A stretch of DNA of 64,000 nt. Origin: Thiothrix subterranea. Its GTDB lineage: Bacteria > Pseudomonadota > Gammaproteobacteria > Thiotrichales > Thiotrichaceae. Shown here piece by piece: positions 18,888-26,188 of the stretch. Made by a program: the position numbers and the translations under genes. The notes below the pieces were generated by a model. That model saw only the letters and a list, made by a program, of their open reading frames with translations, was not told the DNA's origin and did not search any database. The DNA is taken from the NCBI RefSeq assembly GCF_030930995.1, contig NZ_CP133217.1, forward strand, positions 4,144,001 to 4,208,000, read 5' to 3'. Each line of letters starts with the position of its first letter. Position 1 is the first letter of the stretch.

Positions 18888-19157
18888 TTAACCTTTCTTG
18901 TCTTCAACGACAGTACCGCCAGTGATTTTCTCGCAAGTGCCTTTCGGTACTTTAATCCATTCGCCCGCCTCATTGTCGGCTTTGGATTGACCCGCACAGG
19001 CATGACCGTTTGCACCGCAATCATTCATACCGGCTTTGACGATACCGGAACATTTTTCCATTTCCATCTTTTCCTCACCCGCAGACAACGTGCCGGACGC
19101 TGCCGCCATACCCAATGCCATCAACGCTGCTGCCATTACTTGTTTGTTCATGTTCAT
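18888..19157 (-). CDS. bufA1: Bufferin precursor peptide BufA1 (DUF2282)
   Basis: 89-aa exported precursor of a copper-binding modified peptide. A Sec signal peptide (cleavage near TLSA/GEEK) is followed by the DUF2282 core: EKCSGIVKAGMNDCGANGH, HACAGQSKADNEAGEWI, VPKGTCEKITGG, with four Cys at family positions. In known bufferins the two central Cys are converted by BufB-BufC and the product sequesters periplasmic copper. AAGGAG precedes the ATG. The island promoter motif lies 71-98 nt upstream (19228-19255). Confidence 0.88.
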   Translation of the reverse strand: MNMNKQVMAAALMALGMAAASGTLSAGEEKMEMEKCSGIVKAGMNDCGANGHACAGQSKADNEAGEWIKVPKGTCEKITGGTVVEDKKG

Positions 19158-19227
19158 TGTCTCAACTCCTTAATACGCTAAAGTAATTTTCTGTCGTTAC
19201 CTGTCAGTCTTGCGTCAGGTATTGGGT

Positions 19228-19255
19228 TATACGGGGCTTGCAGCGGTTTGGATGC
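19228..19255 (-). promoter_or_regulatory. ECF-type promoter of bufA1-bufB-bufC
   Basis: Minus strand GCATCCAA-N14-CGTATA, the island consensus. Confidence 0.8.
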
Positions 19256-19305
19256 AAAAAATAAAAAAAAGCTCTTTTTCGGATTGAACTATTAACCCAC
19301 AAGCT

Positions 19306-19333
19306 GCATCCAGTTTCATGATTCAAACGTTTA
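19306..19333 (+). promoter_or_regulatory. ECF-type promoter of the DUF302 gene
   Basis: GCATCCAG-N14-CGTTTA, 33 nt before the chosen start; back to back with the bufA1 promoter. Confidence 0.7.
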
Positions 19334-19365
19334 TTCTTGGTGTACCCACAACAAGGATATTCCCC

Positions 19366-19845
19366 ATGAAACCTACTTTGCTGATTTTCCCCCTGATGCT
19401 GTTGTCACTGGCAGCATTCGCCGACGCTGATGCCGTGAAAACGGTGGCGGCAAACGCTATTGTCACCAAAACCAGCCCGTATTCCGTCGCCGAAACCATG
19501 AACAAGTTCGAGTCCATCGTCAAGGCGAAAGGGTTGGACGTGTTTGCCCGCATCGACCACCAGCAAAATGCCAAAGCAGCCGGAATGGAAATGAACGCGG
19601 CGCAAGTGCTGATTTTCGGCAACCCCAAAGCCGGTACTGCACTGATGCAACAAGATATGGCAGCGGCACTGGACTTGCCCATGCGGGTCGCGGTGTATGC
19701 AGACAAGGCGGGGGATGTACAGATTGCCTACCACGCACCTGATAGTCTGGCGGTCAATTATGGGTTGAAAGACAGTGCAGTGCTACCACAGTTGACGGAT
19801 GCCCTCAACAAGCTGACCGCAGCCGCCATAGCGACAGCACCTTAA
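19366..19845 (+). CDS. Secreted DUF302 protein
   Basis: 159 aa: Sec signal peptide (MKPTLLIFPLMLL, cleavage after FADA) then a DUF302 domain with SVAETMNKFESIVKAKGLDVF, FARIDHQQNA, VLIFGNPKAGTALMQ and LPMRVAVYAD. DUF302 has a TATA-box-binding-like fold and unknown role; it is common beside redox and metal-stress genes. The ATG at 19366 follows ACAAGGA, and an upstream in-frame start lies inside the promoter. Divergent from bufA1 and sharing its promoter type. Confidence 0.85.
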   Translation: MKPTLLIFPLMLLSLAAFADADAVKTVAANAIVTKTSPYSVAETMNKFESIVKAKGLDVFARIDHQQNAKAAGMEMNAAQVLIFGNPKAGTALMQQDMAAALDLPMRVAVYADKAGDVQIAYHAPDSLAVNYGLKDSAVLPQLTDALNKLTAAAIATAP

Positions 19846-19874
19846 CCACCTGCCACCACTAGCGTTGCCACCAT

Positions 19875-21035
19875 TCACTTGGGCATTGGCTTACGCCGTG
19901 CCCACATCCACCCATGCACCAGCGGTACTTGCACCAGCAAACTCGCCAGCACCACCCCGTACACCACTGCCTGTATGGTATAGCTATAATCCGCATCCAC
20001 TGGCAAGGCAAACACCAGCAAGATGCTGATCATGCCTTTAATACCACCCAGCATCAGGGTGATCTGTTCATTCAGCTTTAAGGCGGGTTGTTTGCCAACG
20101 TTGCCGTATACCCAGAAACCACCTGCCAGCACCACCCACCTTGCCAGTAATACCCCCATAATTCCCCACAACACCGCCTGCCACTGTTCGAGCAAGATCG
20201 GCACATACACCGAAAATCCCAGCAACAAAAACATAAATGCACTGGCCAGCCGTGCCGTCCAACGCCATTGCGTATCCAGCCAGCGGCGTGACATCAAGTC
20301 AGTACGTTGCCGGTAAGCATTCAACACCAAGCCTGCCACCAACACCGCCACAATCCCCGAAACCTCCAGCAATGCATCTGCTGCAATAAATGTCACATAC
20401 GCCCCAATCACACTCAACAACCCTCGCAACACCGGAAAACGTGCAAAATGCAGCACCGCCAGCCCCAGCAACCCCGCCAACAGCCCCACAAAAACACCAC
20501 CAGCAAACAGCTTGGTGAAATACACAAAACTCTGCAAACTGTTCAACGGTTCCATCTGTTGCGCCACTTGTAACAACAGACTTGCTAGTATCAGTGCAAA
20601 CACGCTACCGAACAGACTTTCCCCTTTCAGCAATGCCAACGAGCGAGCAGGCAAATGCAACGGCTCAAACACTCGTACCACCACCGCAGGGCTATTCGCC
20701 ACCAAAAAAGTCGCGGTCAATAACGCCGCCAGCAATGGAAATGCCTGCGCCTCTCCCAATCCAGCGTACAACAACAGAGCTGCCACCCCCACTTGCGCCA
20801 GTAACAGCGGGATCGCCAGCCACACAATCAAACCTAGGTTACGAAATAAACCTTCCGCATTCAGGCGCAGCGCGATTTCATACACAATCAGCGGCAACAA
20901 CCCATACCACGCCAGTGCGTACAAGACTGTCCAATCCAGTCGCGTATTGAATCCCAACGACTGCAAACCTTGCGCCAGCAAAAATCCCGTCAATACCAAT
21001 AAAGTCGGGTGCAACACCCAGCGTAATGGATGCAT
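19875..21035 (-). CDS. Monovalent cation:proton antiporter (CPA-type)
   Basis: About 11-12 membrane helices over 386 aa. A region corresponding to the ion-binding helices of NhaP/Kef-type antiporters reads ATFLVANSPAVVVRVF and KGESLFGSVFALIL. No C-terminal TrkA/RCK domain. The ATG at 21035 has an excellent site (GGGAGGGG) overlapping the end of the upstream gene, so the two are coupled. Substrate cannot be read from sequence; K+ or Na+ exchange is likely. Confidence 0.72.
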   Translation of the reverse strand: MHPLRWVLHPTLLVLTGFLLAQGLQSLGFNTRLDWTVLYALAWYGLLPLIVYEIALRLNAEGLFRNLGLIVWLAIPLLLAQVGVAALLLYAGLGEAQAFPLLAALLTATFLVANSPAVVVRVFEPLHLPARSLALLKGESLFGSVFALILASLLLQVAQQMEPLNSLQSFVYFTKLFAGGVFVGLLAGLLGLAVLHFARFPVLRGLLSVIGAYVTFIAADALLEVSGIVAVLVAGLVLNAYRQRTDLMSRRWLDTQWRWTARLASAFMFLLLGFSVYVPILLEQWQAVLWGIMGVLLARWVVLAGGFWVYGNVGKQPALKLNEQITLMLGGIKGMISILLVFALPVDADYSYTIQAVVYGVVLASLLVQVPLVHGWMWARRKPMPK

Positions 21036-21037
21036 AA

Positions 21038-22543
21038 TCACCCCTCCCGTAATTTGGTGGTTTTCTGGTAAAGCGTATCCATGCGCACCGATAAGCCGTT
21101 ACCCAGCACCACGCGGGCATGACGACGGGTGAGATGGCGTGGCTCAGTGACACCGCACGAATGCGCAATCATCCCCACTTCATGCACCATATTGCGGGCA
21201 TAATGCGCCACGCGGTTTTGCTTGGCAGCCGGAATCAACCCGCGTTGCAGCTTAGGGTCATGGGTGGTAATCCCCGTCGGGCAGGTATTTTTATTGCATT
21301 GCAATGCCTGAATGCAGCCCAGCGAAAACATAAACCCCCGCGCCGATACACAAAAATCCGCACCCAAACATAATGCCCACGCTACATCCGCAGGTGTTAC
21401 TAGCTTACCGGATGCAATCACCCGTACCCGTTCACGCAAACCGTATTCCAGCAATTTATCCACCAACATCGGCAGGCTTTCGCGCAACGGCAACCCCATG
21501 TCGTCGATCAGCGGTAACGGTGCAGCACCTGTACCACCGTCGGCACTGTCCACGGTAATAAAATCGGGTGCAGCGGCTAAACCGCGTTGCTGAATTTCAC
21601 CAAACAATTCATTCAACCACTCCGCATCGCTGATCACTGCCTTGAAACCAACCGGCTTGCCCGTCACCTCACGCACCCGTGCGATCATGTCCAACAGGCT
21701 GGCATTGCAACGGATTTCGGGATGACGATTGGGGCTAATAGCGTCTTCACCCATGCGGATATTGCGGATACGAGCGATTTCCTCGGTGACTTTGCCACCG
21801 GGTAAAATGCCGCCTTTGCCGGGTTTCGCGCCCTGACTCAGTTTAATTTCAAACATTTTCACCTGCGGATGGCTGGCAATTTCTCGTAATTTGCCATCAT
21901 CTAGCTTGCCGTCGAGATCTCGCACCCCGTTTTTCGCCGTGCCGATCTGGAACACAATGTCGCAGCCGCCTTCCAAATGGTAAGGAGCAAGCCCGCCTTC
22001 GCCCGTGTTCAGCCAGATACTCGCCTGTTTCGCGCCGTGAGACAGAGCCTGTATCGCTGGTTTCGACAATGCGCCGTAACTCATCGCGGAAATGCAAAAC
22101 AGTGCGTCGGTGGTGTACGGCTCACGGCAATCCGCACCAATCGTCATGGGGCTACAATGCACTGCATCTTCATCCAAGGTCGGGAATGCCGAATTGATGA
22201 ACATTACAGCACCGGTACGACGCAAATCTTTGGTAGACCCGAACGCGACGGTATTGCTGATATTTTTAGCGGCACGATACGCCCAACCGCGTTGCGCCCG
22301 GTTGAAGGGCAGTTCTTCCCGATCCATCGCAAAGAAATACTGGCGAAAGAATTCCCCCAAATGTTCCAACCAGTAACGGAAATGCCCAATCACCGGATAA
22401 TTGCGCAGTAACGCTGTGCGAGTTTGAGTCACATCCATGATGTAGACCACCAGCACCAGCAGGATGCCGACCCCCAGCAACAGGATGAACAGGGCGACCA
22501 TGAAATCCATCGAAGCGGCGATAAAGTGTTGGGTGTCGGTCAT
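21038..22543 (-). CDS. FMN-binding glutamate-synthase-like membrane protein
   Basis: 501 aa. One N-terminal membrane helix (FMVALFILLLGVGILLVLVV) then the FMN-binding barrel of the glutamate synthase central domain: ISAMSYGALSKPAIQAL, NTGEGGLAPYHL, QGAKPGKGG, VDSADGGTGAAP, and the LQCNKNTCPTGITTHDP Cys cluster that binds Fe-S in GltB. It lacks the glutaminase domain, so it is not a full glutamate synthase; physiological reaction unknown. ATG at 22543 begins the conserved protein. Coupled to the antiporter downstream, with an island promoter 32-59 nt upstream. Confidence 0.85.
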   Translation of the reverse strand: MTDTQHFIAASMDFMVALFILLLGVGILLVLVVYIMDVTQTRTALLRNYPVIGHFRYWLEHLGEFFRQYFFAMDREELPFNRAQRGWAYRAAKNISNTVAFGSTKDLRRTGAVMFINSAFPTLDEDAVHCSPMTIGADCREPYTTDALFCISAMSYGALSKPAIQALSHGAKQASIWLNTGEGGLAPYHLEGGCDIVFQIGTAKNGVRDLDGKLDDGKLREIASHPQVKMFEIKLSQGAKPGKGGILPGGKVTEEIARIRNIRMGEDAISPNRHPEIRCNASLLDMIARVREVTGKPVGFKAVISDAEWLNELFGEIQQRGLAAAPDFITVDSADGGTGAAPLPLIDDMGLPLRESLPMLVDKLLEYGLRERVRVIASGKLVTPADVAWALCLGADFCVSARGFMFSLGCIQALQCNKNTCPTGITTHDPKLQRGLIPAAKQNRVAHYARNMVHEVGMIAHSCGVTEPRHLTRRHARVVLGNGLSVRMDTLYQKTTKLREG

Positions 22544-22574
22544 GGTGGGTGTTTCCTGGCGTATTGATGGGGAA

Positions 22575-22602
22575 TATACGCACAGGTGGGGTGGGCAGAT
22601 GC
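22575..22602 (-). promoter_or_regulatory. ECF-type promoter of FMN-protein/antiporter operon
   Basis: Minus strand GCATCTGC-N14-CGTATA. Confidence 0.78.
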
Positions 22603-22657
22603 GAACAAAGTGGAAAATGCCTGTTTGATCCGTACAAACTGTACGCCTTGCTTGTGT

Positions 22658-22685
22658 GCATCTGCTATCCACACCTGAACGTATC
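22658..22685 (+). promoter_or_regulatory. ECF-type promoter before the DUF3179 remnant
   Basis: GCATCTGC-N14-CGTATC. The -10 box lies in the left arm of a 14-bp inverted repeat. Confidence 0.65.
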
Positions 22686-22718
22686 TCCCTGCATGACACA
22701 CCAACAGGGAGATACGTT
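22678..22718. repeat. Perfect 14-bp inverted repeat
   Basis: Arms 22678-22691 and 22705-22718 (AACGTATCTCCCTG and complement), 13-nt spacer. It would form a strong 5' leader hairpin just before the start codon of the DUF3179 remnant at 22723, possibly hiding its ribosome site. Confidence 0.8.
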
Positions 22719-22722
22719 AACC

Positions 22723-23103
22723 ATGAATGCCAAAGTCTTGCTATTTTCATTGCTATTGACTGCCAGAAGGCAAAAAACTAACCACCTTACCCGTTTTGCA
22801 CACCACTTGGGGCGATTGGCGCAAACAACATCCTGATACGCAAGTGCTTGCCCCGCAAACCGGCTATTACTGGGGTTGGTGGTGGATGATACCTACAAGG
22901 CTTATCCCTTTATCGAGTTGGCGAAAACAGGCGCGTCTCCCTTGCGGGACAAGTTGGCGGGTGTAGATGTCACCATAGAGTTTGATGCCGACAAGCGGAG
23001 CGGACAAGTGTTGGATAGCGCCGGAAAACCATTAAATGCCATCAACAGTTACTGGTTTGCGTGGTATGCCTTCCACCCCGATACCGAAATTTTTAAACCA
23101 TAA
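22723..23103 (+). pseudogene. Decayed DUF3179-family gene
   Basis: The start encodes a signal-peptide-like MNAKVLLFSLLLTA, then the frame jumps. In a second frame there is PEGKKLTTLPVLHTTW and GDWRKQHPDTQVLAPQTGYY, the middle of DUF3179 proteins. A further shift leads to 22876-23103: YKAYPFIELAKTGAS, GVDVTIEFDAD, and the family-typical ending NSYWFAWYAFHPDT. Intact members are 250-400 aa, so most of the gene is deleted. It keeps an island-type promoter, implying it was once part of the regulon. Confidence 0.75.
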
Positions 23104-23104
23104 C

Positions 23105-23132
23105 GCATCTGCCACAACACGATAGGCGTATA
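23105..23132 (+). promoter_or_regulatory. ECF-type promoter of first HvfA-like peptide gene
   Basis: GCATCTGC-N14-CGTATA, starting immediately after the pseudogene stop. Confidence 0.78.
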
Positions 23133-23163
23133 ACCCTCTGAACCTAACCAAAGGAGTATCCTC

Positions 23164-23526
23164 ATGAAAACACATAAAATATCTCTCGCACTATCGCTCG
23201 GCACAGCAGCGGCAATTTTTGCCGGAAGTGCATTAGCATCACCGGGTAATGCCAGTCACTCCCCCTTTTCCGCCGAAAAAATTGAAATCACCAAAACTGC
23301 CGGAGACGATGGCAAATGTGGTGCAGGCAAATGCGGCGCAAACAAGGAGGTGAAGTGCGGTGCCAACAACGATGGCAAATGCGGCGCAAAGCCAAGTGAC
23401 AAGCCAAAAGCCGGACATGCAGCACCACCTTCCGCCAAACCGATTGTGAAACCCAAGCCCAAATATGGGAAGAAAAAGCACAAAGCCAAACGCAAGCACA
23501 AGGCGAAATCTAAAAACAAACGTTAA
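23164..23526 (+). CDS. HvfA-like Cys-Gly-repeat precursor peptide
   Basis: 120 aa. Signal peptide (SLALSLGTAAAIFAG, cleavage after ALA), a SPFSAEKIEI segment, then KCGAGKCGANKEVKCGAN-type repeats with four KCGA units, and a very basic Lys/His/Pro tail (KKKHKAKRKHKAK). NPF-AEK followed by GKCG repeats is the layout of HvfA peptides, whose Cys are modified by a DUF692/DUF2063 enzyme pair. No dedicated hvfB/hvfC is adjacent, so the bufB-bufC pair 4 kb away may serve it. Site CAAAGGAG before the ATG. Confidence 0.65.
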   Translation: MKTHKISLALSLGTAAAIFAGSALASPGNASHSPFSAEKIEITKTAGDDGKCGAGKCGANKEVKCGANNDGKCGAKPSDKPKAGHAAPPSAKPIVKPKPKYGKKKHKAKRKHKAKSKNKR

Positions 23527-23541
23527 CGTTCACTTGCCCAC

Positions 23542-23569
23542 GCATCCAATCCAAAACCACGCACGTATA
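23542..23569 (+). promoter_or_regulatory. Orphan ECF-type promoter
   Basis: GCATCCAA-N14-CGTATA, a perfect copy, but only 8 nt before a terminator hairpin and with no gene before the next promoter at 23660. Confidence 0.72.
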
Positions 23570-23577
23570 AGGGAACT

Positions 23578-23617
23578 CCACGACGGAATAGCAACCACCG
23601 TTCCGCCGTGGCTTTTT
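23578..23617 (+). terminator. Rho-independent terminator after first HvfA-like gene
   Basis: 11-bp stem with one mismatch (CCACGACGGAA / TTCCGCCGTGG), 12-nt loop, then CTTTTT. Confidence 0.8.
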
Positions 23618-23659
23618 ACTGTTTCCTTTAACTTTTTTCCTAAAAACAGGTATCCGTCT

Positions 23660-23687
23660 GCATCCAAGTGTCAGGCAGGCGCGTATA
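23660..23687 (+). promoter_or_regulatory. ECF-type promoter of second HvfA-like peptide gene
   Basis: GCATCCAA-N14-CGTATA. Confidence 0.8.
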
Positions 23688-23720
23688 TCCCCCTGAATCA
23701 AAACAAAAGGAGTGTTCACG

Positions 23721-23969
23721 ATGAAATCCAATAAACTTTCCCTTGCCCTGTCTTTGGGTACTGTGCTGATTGCTGGTACTGCGCTTGCTGGGTGCAGCAA
23801 TAATCCGTTTTCTGCTGAAAAAGGTGCTGATACCACGACTACCAGCACGACAACCCAAGCCAAACCAGCGGATGGCAGTTGTGGTGCGAAGAAAGACGGC
23901 TCTTGCGGTGCAAAAAAGGACGGTAGCTGCGGCGCGAAGAAAGACGGCTCTTGCGGCGCAAAGAAGTAA
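23721..23969 (+). CDS. HvfA-like DGSCGAKK-repeat precursor peptide
   Basis: 82 aa from the ATG at 23721 (AAAGGAG 10 nt upstream). The signal sequence resembles that of the previous gene (KLSLALSLGT) and ends ALAGCSNNPF, so it may be lipidated at that Cys. The shared NPFSAEK segment is followed by a Thr-rich linker and four perfect tandem DGSCGAKK units. Each unit carries a Cys-Gly pair like the modified positions of HvfA. Probably a paralogue of the 23164 gene with a different repeat; modification is inferred. Followed by a strong terminator. Confidence 0.65.
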   Translation: MKSNKLSLALSLGTVLIAGTALAGCSNNPFSAEKGADTTTTSTTTQAKPADGSCGAKKDGSCGAKKDGSCGAKKDGSCGAKK

Positions 23970-23994
23970 TCACCAACAGGTTACATTCAACAAG

Positions 23995-24022
23995 GGGCAG
24001 CATAACAATGCTGCCCTTTTTT
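23995..24022 (+). terminator. Rho-independent terminator after second HvfA-like gene
   Basis: Stem GGGCAGCAT / ATGCTGCCC, AACA loop, six T. Confidence 0.92.
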
Positions 24023-24050
24023 ATGGAACAAAGGCGAAAAGCTACGGCTT

Positions 24051-24614
24051 CTATCGTTTGAATGGCGCAAACATCCCGTCAATCTCCGTATTGAACAGAT
24101 GGTTGGAATAGTTGCTCAAGACCTTGACCGATATGGCCAGCACAATCGAGAGTACCTGCTGCTCGGTATAACCCGCAGCGAGGAAGGCATCAAGGTCAGC
24201 ACGGGCCGGATTACCACGGGTTTTCACCATCGCCCGTGTAAACGTTTCCAGTGCAGATAAACGTGCATCGGCTAACGGCTCACCCGTACAGACAGATGCC
24301 ACCACATCCTTGGCAACACCCGATTTCATCACCGCCAACATGCTGTGCGCTGCCACACAGTATTCGCAGTTGTTTTCATGGCTGATGGTGAGAAATACCA
24401 CCTCCTGTTCCGGCGGTGTAAATCCGCTTTCTTCCCGGAACAGCGCGTAACCGTGCAGGTACATATCCAGCACCGCTGACTGGTTGACCATATTGGCGTA
24501 CATATTGGGAATGAACCCCACTTGTGCCAGTGCGGTATCCAGCACTTCCTTGCTGCGTCCGCTGGCGGATGCGTGGTTGATGCCCTCAAGTGTCAGCATT
24601 TTTTCCCGGCTCAT
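24051..24614 (-). CDS. AhpD-like / carboxymuconolactone decarboxylase family protein
   Basis: 187 aa, all-helical AhpD fold. The redox-active CEYCVAAHS motif (CxxC plus His) is intact, so a thiol peroxidase or peroxiredoxin-reducing role is more likely than decarboxylation. Further family features are VGFIPNMYANM at the N-terminus and KVLSNYSNHLFNT near the end. ATG at 24614 with AAGGAG. Sixteen nt downstream of the DsrE-like gene, so co-transcribed and under the TetR operator in front of it. Confidence 0.85.
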   Translation of the reverse strand: MSREKMLTLEGINHASASGRSKEVLDTALAQVGFIPNMYANMVNQSAVLDMYLHGYALFREESGFTPPEQEVVFLTISHENNCEYCVAAHSMLAVMKSGVAKDVVASVCTGEPLADARLSALETFTRAMVKTRGNPARADLDAFLAAGYTEQQVLSIVLAISVKVLSNYSNHLFNTEIDGMFAPFKR

Positions 24615-24630
24615 GGTGTATCTCCTTCGG

Positions 24631-25242
24631 TTAAACAAACAGGTTTACGTCAGCTTTTTGTGCCAGCGGCAGGAAACTGGCAGCCCCTACCCAGTCGTGG
24701 ATGTCGGGGATGAAGTCAGATTTTTCATAGGTGAACAGGTCAACGGTCATTTGGCAGGCGACCAGTTTCACCCCGGCTTCTACCGCCAGTTCGCGCAGTT
24801 CCTCAATCGAAGCCACGCCTTTTTGCTGCATGGTCTGCTTCATGAAATGGGTGGCGATGCTTTCAAAACCGGGCAAACCCGCCATCAGCAGGTTAGGGAT
24901 GGGCAGGTTGGTTTCACGCAACCATTGCGGGCCGGTGGGCAGTTTGAACGGCATGGCAGGGTTGCCGAGCGGACTGATTTTCAAGTCCAGGTCTTTTTTC
25001 AGCAAGTTCAGGCCATAAAATGTGAAAAACACCGCCACATCCCACCCCAGCGCGGCGGCAGTAGCGGCAAGGATGAAAGGCGGATACGCCATGTCCAGCG
25101 TCCCTTTGGTGGCGATGATGGTCATGGAAGGGATATGGTTGGCTTCACGCTCTTCCATCTTGTGTTGGAAACGTTCATCGAACCACTGGTCAAACAAGGC
25201 TTTGTCAAAACCAGCGGGGTCGGTTTGGGCTGCGGCTGTCAT
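24631..25242 (-). CDS. DsrE/DsrF-like (DsrE2) sulfur-relay family protein
   Basis: 203 aa. The DsrE fold is seen in SMTIIATKGTLDMAYPPFILAATAAALGWDV-like order (IIATKGTLDMAYPP, AAALGWDVAVFFTFYG) and a conserved Cys in VKLVACQMTVDLF. The central part (LLMAGLPGFESIATHFM) fits the DsrE2 branch, which carries persulfide in sulfur-oxidising bacteria together with TusA and rhodanese proteins. Upstream site GCAGGAGACAGC. TetR operator lies 21-40 nt before the start. Confidence 0.82.
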   Translation of the reverse strand: MTAAAQTDPAGFDKALFDQWFDERFQHKMEEREANHIPSMTIIATKGTLDMAYPPFILAATAAALGWDVAVFFTFYGLNLLKKDLDLKISPLGNPAMPFKLPTGPQWLRETNLPIPNLLMAGLPGFESIATHFMKQTMQQKGVASIEELRELAVEAGVKLVACQMTVDLFTYEKSDFIPDIHDWVGAASFLPLAQKADVNLFV

Positions 25243-25262
25243 GTGCTGTCTCCTGCATTTAT

Positions 25263-25282
25263 AGTTGACTGGTCGGTAAAAA
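25263..25282. promoter_or_regulatory. TetR-type operator before the DsrE-like gene
   Basis: AGTTGACTGGTCGGTAAAA, nearly identical to the copy at 25919-25938. The core GACTGGTC resembles half-palindromic sites of TetR/NemR-type repressors. Confidence 0.65.
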
Positions 25283-25312
25283 TTGAGGGCAAAAAATTTT
25301 ACACGGGCAGGA

Positions 25313-25906
25313 TTACCCCACCCGGATACCGAGGATGGCTGAACCCAGTTCCCGAATCACTTCCGGGTCATTGCGGGCTTTTGCCATCAGCAGCATTCCT
25401 TCTATATACGCAAACATCGCCCGCGCAGATGCAGCCGTATCCAACGGCGGTATGTCGCCTTTGCTGACGGCTTCTTCCAAACAAGCATGGATTTCTGCTT
25501 CGATGCGTTTGAACAGGGTCACGGTATGCTGGCGGATGGGTTCATCCACCGAACCCAACTCGGAAGCAATATTGCCGTAAGGGCAACCGAGGGCTTTACC
25601 CGTTTGTTCCTTGACCCTTTTCTGGAAGGCGTAGATGTTTTCCACCAGCTTGCTGATGCGCTCCAGCGGCGGGTATTCGGGGCGGAAAGCACGGGTGAAG
25701 ATATTTTCCTTCAACGCCACATAGTGTTCATCCAAAACGGACAACGCCAAATCCTGCTTGGACGGGAAAAAATGGTAAAAGCTGCCTTTTTGTACGCCAG
25801 CAGCATCACAGATTTCCTTGACCCCAACATGCCCGTAGCTGCGGGCGTACAGCAGGTCACTAGCACTGTTGATCAGGCGTTGGCGAGTGTCGGTTGCAAT
25901 ATTCAT
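25313..25906 (-). CDS. TetR/AcrR-family transcriptional repressor
   Basis: 197 aa. The N-terminal HTH is clear (GHVGVKEICDAAGVQKGS followed by FYHFFPSKQDL), with a ligand-binding C-terminal domain typical of the YcdC/NemR-like group (ALGCPYGNIASEL contains a potential sensor Cys). ATG at 25906; no clear Shine-Dalgarno. A copy of the operator lies 13 nt upstream, giving autorepression, and another precedes the DsrE-like gene. Probably senses an electrophile or reactive sulfur species, by inference. Confidence 0.88.
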   Translation of the reverse strand: MNIATDTRQRLINSASDLLYARSYGHVGVKEICDAAGVQKGSFYHFFPSKQDLALSVLDEHYVALKENIFTRAFRPEYPPLERISKLVENIYAFQKRVKEQTGKALGCPYGNIASELGSVDEPIRQHTVTLFKRIEAEIHACLEEAVSKGDIPPLDTAASARAMFAYIEGMLLMAKARNDPEVIRELGSAILGIRVG

Positions 25907-25918
25907 AATACGAATCTT

Positions 25919-25938
25919 AGTTGACCAGTCAGTAAAAT
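25919..25938. promoter_or_regulatory. TetR-type operator between tetR and the YeeE/YedE genes
   Basis: AGTTGACCAGTCAGTAAAAT; shares 16 of 19 positions with the site at 25263. Placed to control both divergent transcripts. Confidence 0.65.
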
Positions 25939-25999
25939 GCAATTATAGTCGTAGCACAAGAATTTACCATAATCACCACTGTTAGTAAGGAGTCCCCCC

Positions 26000-26188
26000 A
26001 TGGCTAAAATGGGTTGCCCAATGCGCCTCACCTTCATTTTTATGTCCACCCTGATTTGGTTGGGTATCTTTTTGACAGGTTTCAGTAACGTCCACTGGTT
26101 GTTGTATGTGCCTGCCATCGGCACGGCATTTGCCGGGCTTTCCGGCATTTGCATGGGTGCTGCCATCTTCGGCAAAGTCTGCCAGTAA
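26000..26188 (+). CDS. Small two-helix membrane protein
   Basis: 62 aa starting MAKMGCPMRL, with two hydrophobic helices (11-27 and 31-56) and Cys at 6, 51 and 61. The pattern resembles small YgaP-tail/DUF2892-like membrane proteins that accompany sulfur transporters. TAAGGAG before the ATG. It abuts the YeeE/YedE gene with no gap, suggesting joint function. No confident family. Confidence 0.7.
   Translation: MAKMGCPMRLTFIFMSTLIWLGIFLTGFSNVHWLLYVPAIGTAFAGLSGICMGAAIFGKVCQ

Noticed and set aside
20512-21132. 206-aa rightward frame opposite the antiporter
   Set aside because: Asn/Pro/Cys-rich shadow of a well-supported membrane protein gene.
24484-25467. 327-aa rightward frame opposite the AhpD-like and DsrE-like genes
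   Set aside because: Covers two clear genes and the operator on the other strand; composition is that of a shadow.
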